Part shown: one piece after another, positions 8,678-16,711 of the stretch
Numbering within the stretch: position 1 is the stretch's first letter
Layout: every line of letters starts with the position of its first letter
NCBI RefSeq assembly: GCF_000607165.1
Contig: NZ_JFZG01000003.1
Coordinates: 248,001-312,000, forward strand
DNA from: Ralstonia pickettii
GTDB taxonomy: Bacteria > Pseudomonadota > Gammaproteobacteria > Burkholderiales > Burkholderiaceae
Length of the DNA stretch: 64,000 nt
Reading direction: 5' to 3'
Program-made: the position numbers and the translations under genes
The notes under the pieces: model-generated
Database searches by the model: none
What the model saw: the letters and a program-made list of their open reading frames with translations, nothing else
What the model was told of the DNA's origin: nothing

Positions 8678-9068
8678 TCGTGAACGCTACGCTGCGGGCA
8701 TGGAAGTGCGGCGCGCTGTGCTTGGCGATGCGCACGTCGACCGTGCCAACGCCGCACAAACCGAGTTGACCGCGCCGTTCCAGGATCTCATCACGCGCTA
8801 TGCCTGGGGCGAAATCTGGACGCGCCCTGGTTTGCCGCGCCACACGCGCAGTCTGCTGACGATTGCCATGATGGTCGCCCTCGGCCGCGACGGTGAGCTG
8901 CGTCTGCATCTGCGTGCCGCTGCCAACAACGGCGTCACGCGCGACGAGATTCAGGAAACGCTGCTGCAGACCGCCATCTACTGTGGCGTGCCGGCAGCCA
9001 ACCATGCGTTCCATCTGGCGCAGACGGTGTTTGCGGAGATGGATGCCGAGGGCGCTGCCAGCAATTGA
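8670..9068 (+). CDS. pcaC: 4-carboxymuconolactone decarboxylase
   Basis: 132-residue AhpD-like-fold decarboxylase giving beta-ketoadipate enol-lactone for PcaD. Recognisable blocks are RYAAGMEVRRAVLGDAHVD at the N-terminus, LITRYAWGEIWTRPGL and the helical TLLQTAIYCGVPAANHAF. It is the last gene of the pca operon, overlapping pcaD by 8 bases. PcaC and PcaD are fused in some bacteria but separate here. No terminator was recognised in the 114 bases to the next, convergent gene. Confidence 0.95.
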   Translation: MDDRERYAAGMEVRRAVLGDAHVDRANAAQTELTAPFQDLITRYAWGEIWTRPGLPRHTRSLLTIAMMVALGRDGELRLHLRAAANNGVTRDEIQETLLQTAIYCGVPAANHAFHLAQTVFAEMDAEGAASN

Positions 9069-9182
9069 TGCCGGTCGCCTTGGTGCGCGCTATGTAGTCC
9101 ATCCAGAATCGCATCGCCGACGGCGCGCTTGACGATTGTCGGAGTGCGTCCGTCTGTGGGGCCCAGCGCGTGCAGGCGTGTC

Positions 9183-9851
9183 TTAGTTTGTCGCTGGAGG
9201 CTCGGCGTTGACGAACGGCCCGAGGGAATCCGCGTATTTGATCAAGTCGGCGTCACGCGTGATGCCGAGCTTGCGCATTGCCGCCAGTTTCTGTGCACTG
9301 ATGGTCTTCTTGCTTCGATGCAGTTTCTCAGCGATTTCCGTCACCTTATAACCCTCGCGGAAGAGCCGGACGATCTCCGACTCTCGTTTCGACAGCGCGC
9401 TGCCGGAGCCAATATCCGCTTGGGTGACGAGTGAAGCGATCGCTGGCGACAGATAGCTGCCGTTAGCGTAAGCCGCGTGCACGGCGGCGACCATGTGTGA
9501 AATCGAGTCGGATTTGCTTGCGATGCAGTGCACGCCAAGCAGCTGCAGCGCGCGAAACACCGGGGGAGAACTGAGCATCGTGACCGTTACGATCCGCAAT
9601 TGCGGGTAGCGTCGCCTGAGGAAGGCGATCAATGCTTGGCCGTCGCCGTACTGCCCCGCAGCCGCGGGCATCACGTAGTCGAGCATCAGCACGTCGCAAG
9701 GTGTGGTGTCCAGCTGGTTGACCAGGGCTTTGGCGTCCGACACCACCGCAACGACATCGATCGTGGGCATGCGGCTCAAACCATGCGCTATACCGTGCCC
9801 CGTCACTGGGTGATCGTCCGCGACGATCACACGAACCGAAAATTCATCCAT
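9183..9851 (-). CDS. Orphan NarL/RcsB-type response regulator
   Basis: 222-residue two-domain regulator. The receiver domain (about 5-125) has the acidic pair D12/D13 in VADDHP, the phosphoacceptor D58 in LMLDYVMP, and the conserved lysine in IASKSDS. A LuxR-type helix-turn-helix (about 150-205) contains LSKRESEIVRLFREGYKVTEIAEKL with the SKKTISAQK recognition helix, close to RcsB. No histidine kinase lies nearby. It sits beside the fimbrial genes on the same strand, so control of fimbriae is likely but unproven. It converges with pcaC. A TACAAT-like -10 lies on the minus strand at 9913-9918. Confidence 0.85.
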   Translation of the reverse strand: MDEFSVRVIVADDHPVTGHGIAHGLSRMPTIDVVAVVSDAKALVNQLDTTPCDVLMLDYVMPAAAGQYGDGQALIAFLRRRYPQLRIVTVTMLSSPPVFRALQLLGVHCIASKSDSISHMVAAVHAAYANGSYLSPAIASLVTQADIGSGSALSKRESEIVRLFREGYKVTEIAEKLHRSKKTISAQKLAAMRKLGITRDADLIKYADSLGPFVNAEPPATN

Positions 9852-10175
9852 CGCATCCTCGCCCCATCGAAGCTGGCACCAAGGGACGCCGTCTTGCGTC
9901 TGATGCGTACGGATTGTATCTCAATATATTTTCTATTCCGGAGGTTGCAGCCGTTTTAGGCGAGGTTCAAATCTAAAAATTTCGCTAATTGTTTCAAAAC
10001 ACGTAGCGCCTACAATTCGCATCGGGACGGGGCACTCAGCGTCATGGAAGGCGGTCCGTTTGCGCGGTGCGGCCCCGGATTTCGATGTGTATGTCTTCGG
10101 TCTCCAGCAATAGCCGGTCTGCTGTCGGAATCAGGAAATATCAATCAGGAAAAGATATATCCTCGATTTTCAGTG
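9852..10175. other. AT-rich spacer between response regulator and fimbrial adhesin
   Basis: 324 bases with no gene. It is poorer in GC than the pca flank. It contains a direct repeat AATCAGGAAA at 10129-10138 and 10143-10152 just after the adhesin stop, and a possible minus-strand -10 for the regulator. No good terminator was seen for the fimbrial operon. Confidence 0.5.
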
Positions 10176-11288
10176 CTACTGATACGTCATTGTAAATTGC
10201 AAGAAGGTATTGGCCGGTCCCGGCGTAACGACGCTGCCAGTCTGATAATAGGCGGCGAGCAGAGGAATGGAAAAATTACCGCCACTTGAACTGTAGCTGG
10301 TGAAGGGAATTGGTTGACTCAGCTGAAGCCGCGTGCCATAGCTGTTCATCAACTGTAGTCCGACGCCGGTGGCGGTGGATGGCACCAATGCCACCACCGA
10401 ATTGGCTGAATCCAAAATCGGAGTTACGGGGTCGATCTGGTACGAAACAGTTTTGATTCCGCTAGGGCAGTTGAGCAACGAGATGTTGAAGAGCTTTAGT
10501 GCCGCTTTACTTCCAATGCTAGTAAATAGCTTGGTCTGAACCGTACCCATAGCGACAGTGACATTCGGTGTTGAGCACGTTTGTGGGACGATCAACGTAC
10601 TGCCGTTCTGATAATAATTTGGCGACCAAGTTCCGCCCAATTGACTTTGATGGTGCTGCGGAACCATATTCACTATTCTCTCTGACGTAATGTATCCGCC
10701 AGCCTGAATGGAGTCGTTCAGCTTAACGTAGGCAAAGGCAATCTGGCCACCATCGGGTTGGGTATTTCCATTGCAGGAATATGATGCAATATATGGGTAG
10801 ATTTGACTATCAGCGCCAATAAATTTCGACCATGAAGTCCAGCCGCAGTTATTGGCATAGAGGCGAACGGATACGGCTAAACCGATTCCTTGTACGTTCG
10901 TTGTATAAACTCTGGCGCTTCCTTGCGTGCCTCCCGGGTCGGCTATCCGCATTCCTGTGTCGGTTCCCGAGCCGATGTACAGGACCCCTGCTCCCGAAGA
11001 GTTGATGTTCGTCGTATTGCATTTGAAGGCGGATGATTGCGACGGGCCCAATATCCAGCCGGTCAAGTTGGTGCCCGCTACAGCATCACGTGGGACTGAA
11101 ATTGTGGCGGGCATACTTAACGTACTGGTGACGCCACCACCGCTGCATGTTGCCGCCGCCTGAGCGTTCATGCTCCAGAAGGCGGTGGTCATCCCAATGG
11201 CAAAATAGATAGCTTTTGCCAGGTTGGATGGATGTGTATAAGTTTTATGCAGATGCGAATTGCGTGATAGTTGCGCGGTCATTTTCAT
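10176..11288 (-). CDS. Fimbrial tip adhesin-like protein
   Basis: 370-residue secreted protein, last of the fimbrial cluster. A long N-terminal region ends in a signal peptide (FWSMNAQAAA). An N-terminal lectin-like half (about 45-230, with several cysteines: ATCSGGG, FKCNTT, NNCGWTSW, YSCNGN) is followed by a pilin-like half beginning near TCSTPNVTVAMGTVQ. That half has the paired cysteine in LLNCPSGIK and closes FLQFTMTYQ, a penultimate-position aromatic donor pattern for chaperone binding. This two-domain plan is that of FimH-type adhesins. Base composition is visibly more AT-rich than the neighbours. The receptor is unknown. Confidence 0.8.
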   Translation of the reverse strand: MKMTAQLSRNSHLHKTYTHPSNLAKAIYFAIGMTTAFWSMNAQAAATCSGGGVTSTLSMPATISVPRDAVAGTNLTGWILGPSQSSAFKCNTTNINSSGAGVLYIGSGTDTGMRIADPGGTQGSARVYTTNVQGIGLAVSVRLYANNCGWTSWSKFIGADSQIYPYIASYSCNGNTQPDGGQIAFAYVKLNDSIQAGGYITSERIVNMVPQHHQSQLGGTWSPNYYQNGSTLIVPQTCSTPNVTVAMGTVQTKLFTSIGSKAALKLFNISLLNCPSGIKTVSYQIDPVTPILDSANSVVALVPSTATGVGLQLMNSYGTRLQLSQPIPFTSYSSSGGNFSIPLLAAYYQTGSVVTPGPANTFLQFTMTYQ

Positions 11289-11360
11289 TGATTTCCACTT
11301 TTTCCAATCGATGCGATGTCGGCGGTGCGAGCGTATTCGGGTCGCGTTGGCATTGATTGC

Positions 11361-14078
11361 TTATCTTCTGGTTTTAGCGCCCGATTTCAGCGCCGCTGCT
11401 GCAATCGTCGGCAACTCGCATTTGACGCTCAGGCGCAAAGGGAGACTGTCCGGAAGTGGCGAGGCGGGGACGGCATAACCAAAGCTGCAGCGCTGGTCGG
11501 ATCGCTCGCCCCATTTGGCTGTGAGCGTGCCTGAGTCGGCGGGCACGCGCGCATAGATCTGTCCGCCCTGGCCGACTGCACCAACGCTGCTGCCCGAGGG
11601 GTCAATCACATCAGCACCAAAGGGCAGCGGCTTGCCGTCAGGCAGGGTCGCATGCGCGAGCAAGGTACGTCCCCTGACGGTTTGATAGTGCAGCATGACG
11701 ACGGACCCGAGATGTGGCGCCACCTTCTGCGACGTTTCCTTGATTTCGACGTCCGCTGGCGATCCCTTCGGATCGATTTCGACAGTGTTGAGGCTGTATG
11801 GCGTCAGGTACGGGACGATTGCATAGCCATGCCGGTCAACGCGTACACCCGGCGCATTCGTTAACGAGGCGCCTTTGGCACCCCGCGCCTCAACGATGGC
11901 GATCGTGTCGCCCAGCGACTGGCCCAACGTAATGCCGCCGGGGTGCGCCACGATAGAGCCCATCGCGCCGACGGACATTTGCCGGAAGTGCGAGCCTGTG
12001 CTGGCGCCGGCGCGCAGCTCCGTGAAGGGAGCGCGATATTGCAGGTTCGCGCCGCCACCAACGGCGGTGCCGGTGTTCGCACTATTGTTGGCGTCAAGGT
12101 GAAGGTTGTAGCTCAGCTGATTGAGATCGCCTGCCGTGCCGTTAAAGCTGGTTTGGGCTTGTGTGTTGCCCCGCGTATCGTGCGTCAAGTTGGTCGATAC
12201 CGTGGCGATGGTGCGGCTGACACGGCCGAGGGGAATTGTGACGCCGACATAGAACTGGGAATACTGTCGACCGTCGTTGCCGCTGCGCATGCGCGACACG
12301 CTAAGGTTGTACGAGATGCTGCGCCAGCTGTTGGTATAGCCAATCTGAAACTGGACGTCGCTGCTGGGTCGGTTCCAGTAGTTCTGCGCTGAAGCGGAGA
12401 CATACAGGTTGCCGCGACGGTCTCCAAGCGGCTGGTTGGCGGACACCAGGAAGCGGCTGCGCGCTTGCCAAACCGCGCTCGTGTCTTCGCCGGCGCGCGC
12501 GTAACTGCGCAGGCGCGCGGCGTCCTGCAAGCTTAGGTATCCGCTGGTCGAGTAGCGGTAGGCGGCTACTGTCAGGTTCGTGCTGGTCTGCTCGAGCAGC
12601 TTGCTATAACCGACACGATAGCTTTGCCCGCGCATCGATGATGCGCCCGGTACGGAGGTCTGGGCCGCAGTCGCATCTACCGAGATCGCGCCCGCCTTCG
12701 TGTTGATGGCGATGCCTGCCTGCGTTGCACCGTAGCCCTGCGCACCGAGCAGCCCGCCGTACAGTGTTATCTGGTCGGTGATGCCACGCTGCATGATGCC
12801 CTGCGCAAAGTAGGGGGCCTTGCCACGCAGGCTCGAGTCACGCAACTGGCCGACCGTCAACGCGTAGCGGGTGACTCCTGGGCGCAGTAGCTGAGAAACG
12901 GATGCGTACGGCACACTGAAAGTATTCCGGCGGCCATCGGCTTCCTGGACGGTGACATCAAGGTTGCCGCCATATCCTGTGGCGTACAGGTCATCAAGGA
13001 CAAATGGCCCGGGCGCAACGGTCGTCTCATAGATGATGTTGCCGTTCTGGCGCACCGTTACCTTCGCGTTGGTCTGTGCCACTCCACGCACAATAGGTGC
13101 ATAGCCGCGCTTTGATTCCGGCAGCATGCGGTCATCGCTGGCAATCTGCACGCCACGGAAACCCACGCTGTCGAACAACTCACCACTAGTAAAGCTCTCG
13201 CCGAGCGTGATGCGTGATCGCAGGCGTTTCAAGTCCCGCTGGACGTAAGTCGCTACGTTTTGCCACTGCATGCGGCTGCCGCCGCTGCCGGAATCCTGCC
13301 AGCTCAGCGACGAATTGGAGCGCAGTTGCCAGCCGGCCACATTGACGCCGGTGTTCAATCCCAGGAAGCCCTGAGTCTGCGCGGTACCGTAAGAGTCGGT
13401 GCTGTAGAGGTTCGCGTTGTAATCGATAAAGCCGGCATTCACACCACGATCCCAATATTTGGGATCGACATACCCGCGTGGTGTGCGGCGCATGTCAGCC
13501 TGCGGTACGGTGATGATCAAGCGGAGGTCCGCCGCATCGAAGCTGGCGGTCGCATTTGGCAAGAGCGCTTCCAGACGTTCGCACGCATTTGCCGCGGCGA
13601 GCGGTTTGAGCGCGTCCGGAGAGAGGCTTGCCACGTTCGCCCCATAACGCTCCAGCATCGCCGGCGTAAAGCACGGCTGCGCTGGTTCGCCGGCATGCGC
13701 CCGCAGCGTGATGTCCTCGCTGGTGACCCAATTTCCATTGACGTACACGTCGGCGCGGTAGACGCCGGGCATCGTTTGGCCGCCACGCTCGAACCGGGAT
13801 AGATCGACGGCGTTGTCACGCCGACCTTTAAGGAACGTAGGATTGAAGATCACATCCCCGTCTGTCGGGGCGTTCGAGTCCTGCGCGGCGCCGTCAAGCT
13901 GGGCGGGTGCTTTGCCTTCCCCGTAGTCTGTTGGAGTGCTCGCTGTCCGTAGCTCCCTTGCATTCGACGCAGCCGCAAAACCGCCCATCAGTAGCGCCGC
14001 GATAAGCGCGCTTGCTGGGCGGACAGGTACCCCGTGTGCGGAAGCCGGCCGATGACGGTTGGTACGAGTTGCGGACAT
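11361..14078 (-). CDS. Outer-membrane fimbrial usher
   Basis: 905-residue usher of the FimD/PapC family, the outer-membrane pore that assembles subunits. A signal peptide covers about the first 40 residues. An N-terminal periplasmic domain (FNPTFLKGR, then SRFERGGQTMPGVYRADVYVN) is followed by the 24-strand barrel with plug (ARGVAQTNAKVTVRQNGN-type segment) and two C-terminal domains ending KCELPTIAAAALKSGAKTRR. All domains look complete. It lies downstream of the chaperone, but unusually 476 bases separate them, which suggests its own promoter. An alternative start was not evaluated beyond the ATG at 14078. Confidence 0.93.
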   Translation of the reverse strand: MSATRTNRHRPASAHGVPVRPASALIAALLMGGFAAASNARELRTASTPTDYGEGKAPAQLDGAAQDSNAPTDGDVIFNPTFLKGRRDNAVDLSRFERGGQTMPGVYRADVYVNGNWVTSEDITLRAHAGEPAQPCFTPAMLERYGANVASLSPDALKPLAAANACERLEALLPNATASFDAADLRLIITVPQADMRRTPRGYVDPKYWDRGVNAGFIDYNANLYSTDSYGTAQTQGFLGLNTGVNVAGWQLRSNSSLSWQDSGSGGSRMQWQNVATYVQRDLKRLRSRITLGESFTSGELFDSVGFRGVQIASDDRMLPESKRGYAPIVRGVAQTNAKVTVRQNGNIIYETTVAPGPFVLDDLYATGYGGNLDVTVQEADGRRNTFSVPYASVSQLLRPGVTRYALTVGQLRDSSLRGKAPYFAQGIMQRGITDQITLYGGLLGAQGYGATQAGIAINTKAGAISVDATAAQTSVPGASSMRGQSYRVGYSKLLEQTSTNLTVAAYRYSTSGYLSLQDAARLRSYARAGEDTSAVWQARSRFLVSANQPLGDRRGNLYVSASAQNYWNRPSSDVQFQIGYTNSWRSISYNLSVSRMRSGNDGRQYSQFYVGVTIPLGRVSRTIATVSTNLTHDTRGNTQAQTSFNGTAGDLNQLSYNLHLDANNSANTGTAVGGGANLQYRAPFTELRAGASTGSHFRQMSVGAMGSIVAHPGGITLGQSLGDTIAIVEARGAKGASLTNAPGVRVDRHGYAIVPYLTPYSLNTVEIDPKGSPADVEIKETSQKVAPHLGSVVMLHYQTVRGRTLLAHATLPDGKPLPFGADVIDPSGSSVGAVGQGGQIYARVPADSGTLTAKWGERSDQRCSFGYAVPASPLPDSLPLRLSVKCELPTIAAAALKSGAKTRR

Positions 14079-14554
14079 GGGAAATCTCTTTGTAAAGATT
14101 TATAAAGATGGCGTGTGTCGATAAAATCTATTCACGCGCTCATCACCGATGGGGATTGAATTTAAATTGACGAATTCGAATAAATTCGGCGATGTTATGT
14201 TGAAAATGTTTTTATTTTTGGATAGTATTTTTCTTAAAACTCAGCGTGCCTATATGCGATTATTTGCGCAGGCTGCGTCGGCGAATCCCGTCGGGGTTCA
14301 AGCGAATTGGTAGAAAAATTCGTATGTGGAATACCAGACGTCAGGACGAGCAGTGTGTCGTCAGTCAGCGGTACATTTTTGAGAACGGCTCCCACTTCCC
14401 GGATGTTTCGAGGGGATGCGGTTTGGCATTGGCAGAGGCGATTCGATGCGTTCCGAGGCTTTCTGATCGCGTATCGATATCGCCTGCTCCTCAGCAGGGG
14501 GGCCTGACTACGGGCGATATGGCGTGGCAGGCCTCCCATATCTTCGCCAGCCCT
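14079..14554. other. Long AT-rich gap between chaperone and usher genes
   Basis: 476 bases without a credible gene; small frames here have no pilin-like features. Chaperone and usher genes are usually nearly adjacent. The 130 bases before the usher are strongly AT-rich and contain ATTCGAATAAAT (14174-14185), also found upstream of fimA. It is probably a second promoter region, or the scar of a lost subunit gene. Confidence 0.55.
14174..14185. promoter_or_regulatory. Shared fimbrial upstream motif, usher copy
   Basis: ATTCGAATAAAT lies 96 bases upstream of the usher start. It matches 11 of 12 bases of the element upstream of fimA at 15963-15974. A binding site for a common regulator is inferred. 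Confidence 0.35.
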
Positions 14555-15298
14555 TTAAGGCATGATCTGCGTTTGATGCGGTACGCCGGCACCGTAATCG
14601 TTCATCGACGTGTAATGCAGTTCCAGCGGGCCTGTGGGCAACGTTGCCAAGCTCTTCAAGGCGAAACGAAAAGTGGCGTTAGGCGCAACCATTCCCACAC
14701 CGCCTTCCTCTGTCCGTCCGTCGTGCTGCAATCGGACTTCAGTCAGCGACACATGGTATGGGCTGGTGTTCTGGCATTCGAGCGTATAGGCGCCGGAACT
14801 CTCGCGTATCAGCTTCCATGTGAGCTGTTCAGCGGCGCTATCCGGATCGCCGTGTAGACCGCTGGGCCGGAAAAAAATCTTGATGCGCGTGCGGAACGCG
14901 ACTTGCAATTGATTGTGCTCGTCACCAGGGCGTGCACTGGGCGGAATATCCAGGACATTCAAATAGAACACGGATTCGCGGTCAACTGGCAGGGGCTCTT
15001 TCAGATAAACCAGACGGAGCGTCTGGCCCTTGCCCGGTTCGACGCGCGCGAGCGGGGGGGTCAGCATGAACGGCGCAGCGCTCTCTTCGGGCGATTCGTT
15101 GGCATTGCCGCTATCGATCCAAGCCTGCATCAGAGCGGGGCGATCTCCCTCGTTGGTGAGTTTGACGCTCACTTCACGCTGTTCGGCCGGGTAGATGACT
15201 CGCGTCCCGGAAATGACGACGTTGGCGTGGGCGCTTGCCGAAAGCAATGCACCGAGTAAATAAAGGGCCGCAAGAGAATGGCGCGTTAAAAAGTTCAT
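14555..15298 (-). CDS. Periplasmic fimbrial chaperone
   Basis: 247-residue PapD-family chaperone. The signal peptide ends LLSASAHA near residue 25. The first immunoglobulin-like domain has SGTRVIYPAEQREVSVKL, DRPALMQAWID and the G1-strand block PPLARVEPGKGQTLRLVY with the conserved basic residue for subunit C-termini. EPLPVDRESVFYLNVLDIPP is the family signature. The second domain closes near LELHYTSMNDYG. It follows the major pilin gene across a hairpin-bearing 51-base gap and should cap pilins before delivery to the usher. Confidence 0.93.
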   Translation of the reverse strand: MNFLTRHSLAALYLLGALLSASAHANVVISGTRVIYPAEQREVSVKLTNEGDRPALMQAWIDSGNANESPEESAAPFMLTPPLARVEPGKGQTLRLVYLKEPLPVDRESVFYLNVLDIPPSARPGDEHNQLQVAFRTRIKIFFRPSGLHGDPDSAAEQLTWKLIRESSGAYTLECQNTSPYHVSLTEVRLQHDGRTEEGGVGMVAPNATFRFALKSLATLPTGPLELHYTSMNDYGAGVPHQTQIMP

Positions 15299-15318
15299 GG
15301 TTTGAAATCGGTGTTTAA

Positions 15319-15342
15319 ATGGCCGCGCAATAGCGCGGCCAT
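15319..15342 (-). promoter_or_regulatory. Strong hairpin between major pilin and chaperone genes
   Basis: Perfect 10-base arms ATGGCCGCGC (15319-15328) and GCGCGGCCAT (15333-15342) with a 4-base loop. On the minus strand it is followed by TTTAAAC rather than a full T-run, so partial termination or mRNA 3' protection is likely. This would keep pilin expression above chaperone and usher. Confidence 0.65.
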
Positions 15343-15349
15343 CTGACGC

Positions 15350-15886
15350 TTAGTTGTAGTTCATCGAGAACGTGACCTGCGACGTCACTTGGCCCGCGTT
15401 AGCGGCTGCCTTGGCCGCCAGGTATTGCGCGTAGTACTGCATCGTTGCGGAACCATCCGTGATCGTTACCGTTTGCGAATTGGCATTGGTGGTGATGTTG
15501 ATCGGCTGGTATTTGTCGTTCAGCAACTGAACTTGTGCATTGGAGCCACCGGCGGTCTGGTTGACCAGTGCGCCGGTAGCCGAATCGACCGTCGAACCGA
15601 TCTCGAAGTGCGTTTGCGCAGATGCTCCCGAGCATGAGGTCAGGTTCAGTTGGAACGGCGTAACACCGGCGGTCGAGCCGACCGCGCGCAGTGCGGTGAC
15701 CGACAGCGTCGGCAGCGTGACGTTGACGTTGGTTTGCGTGCCGCTGTCGTTGCCGTTGATCTTGCAGGTGGACCCGACCAGCTGGCCGGTGAACGAGATG
15801 GTGCCGTCAGTGGCGGAGGCTTGGGCCGAGGTGAGCGCCATGCCGAGAACAGCAGCGATGGAGAGTGAGAGTTTTGCCATTTTCAT
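15350..15886 (-). CDS. fimA: Major type 1 fimbrial subunit
   Basis: 178-residue pilin. The signal peptide ends ALTSAQASA (cleavage near residue 23-25). The mature protein begins TDGTISFTGQLVGSTCKI with cysteine 41, paired with the cysteine of NLTSCSGAS, and ends VTFSMNYN with the penultimate tyrosine typical of chaperone-usher pilins. The N-terminal strand provides donor-strand exchange. It is the first gene of the minus-strand cluster; its leader contains an 18-base palindrome. The symbol follows the family name for the major subunit and not a proven orthologue. Confidence 0.9.
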   Translation of the reverse strand: MKMAKLSLSIAAVLGMALTSAQASATDGTISFTGQLVGSTCKINGNDSGTQTNVNVTLPTLSVTALRAVGSTAGVTPFQLNLTSCSGASAQTHFEIGSTVDSATGALVNQTAGGSNAQVQLLNDKYQPINITTNANSQTVTITDGSATMQYYAQYLAAKAAANAGQVTSQVTFSMNYN

Positions 15887-15910
15887 CTTGATTTTCCTTT
15901 GTAAAGAGTG

Positions 15911-15928
15911 TCTCGCTTTAAAGCGAGA
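15911..15928. promoter_or_regulatory. 18-base perfect palindrome in the fimA leader
   Basis: TCTCGCTTTAAAGCGAGA is fully self-complementary and ends 25 bases upstream of the fimA start. It could be a repressor operator or a loopless RNA cruciform near the ribosome site. Confidence 0.55.
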
Positions 15929-15962
15929 AATGTGAGTGTTGATGGGTGCCGTAGAGATGAAT

Positions 15963-15974
15963 ATTCGAATGAAT
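15963..15974. promoter_or_regulatory. Shared fimbrial upstream motif, fimA copy
   Basis: ATTCGAATGAAT lies 77 bases upstream of the fimA start inside the repeat-rich stretch 15960-15980. It is nearly identical to the copy upstream of the usher. Confidence 0.35.
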
Positions 15975-16711
15975 ATATTCCCTATTTTTTATATTCTATG
16001 ATTGCCCTCCAGACGAAATGCTGATTTGTTTTCCCCGTAGTCGTCGATGACGTCGCTGGGGCTCCATCGGCATAAGCGAAAAACATTGAGCCTAACGGAA
16101 TTGCCTCAAATTTTTGAGCGAGAAAATGCGCTCTAGACGCCTAAATCGGGCGGCTAGATAAACAATCGGTTTAAATGGTGCTGAGCGGGTTATGTTAGGA
16201 ACAACTTGCGGCTCGCGATATAGGACGAGCACCTGACCTGGGACTTCTTCCATAGGACGAATGCCTGACTGGTAGTTTTCCGCATGGGTCGAACGCTGGA
16301 TCTATGGCTTGTTCAACGGCGCTGATCCAGCGTGAGATGTCGTTGTTGCACGAGACCGGCCGGTGGCCAGTGAGGCTGGCGCGAGATGGCCAACGGATCA
16401 ACGCGTTGAAAGACGTGGTTCAAATGCGAAGGCCATGCGGGCCTTCGGATTGCCTCCAGCAGTTGCGATGAACGGCTGGCAACGGGCCGCAGATGTGCCT
16501 GGGCGTGTACTGCGAGATGGGACCGAGCCCCCGTGGGTGGACGAGGGCCGCGCACCATGGCGTGATCCGGTGCACAAAGAGGCCGGGCGCCTGGCCCATC
16601 AGGACAGGGTGCCGGACTTCATGCACCGCGGTCTACGACGAGGGCGCTCCCAGGCCTTAAAACGCATCGAGTGATCGTGTTGTGAACAACTGCGCAGATA
16701 ACCTTCCTTGT

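Larger units (their letters stand above)
15887..16711. other. Fimbrial promoter region and unassigned spacer
   Basis: 825 bases with no convincing gene. The first 150 hold the fimA leader: palindrome 15911-15928 and motif 15963-15974 in AT-rich sequence. From about 16200 to 16680 composition returns to high GC and short frames exist on both strands, but none has recognisable features. An imperfect direct repeat (ATAGGACGA at 16220-16228 and 16252-16260, both followed by a CCTGAC-like stretch) is present. This part may be a decayed gene. Confidence 0.45.

Noticed and set aside
16195-16700. Possible transposase remnant upstream of the LysR gene
   Set aside because: Short frames on both strands showed no transposase motif and no terminal inverted repeats were found.
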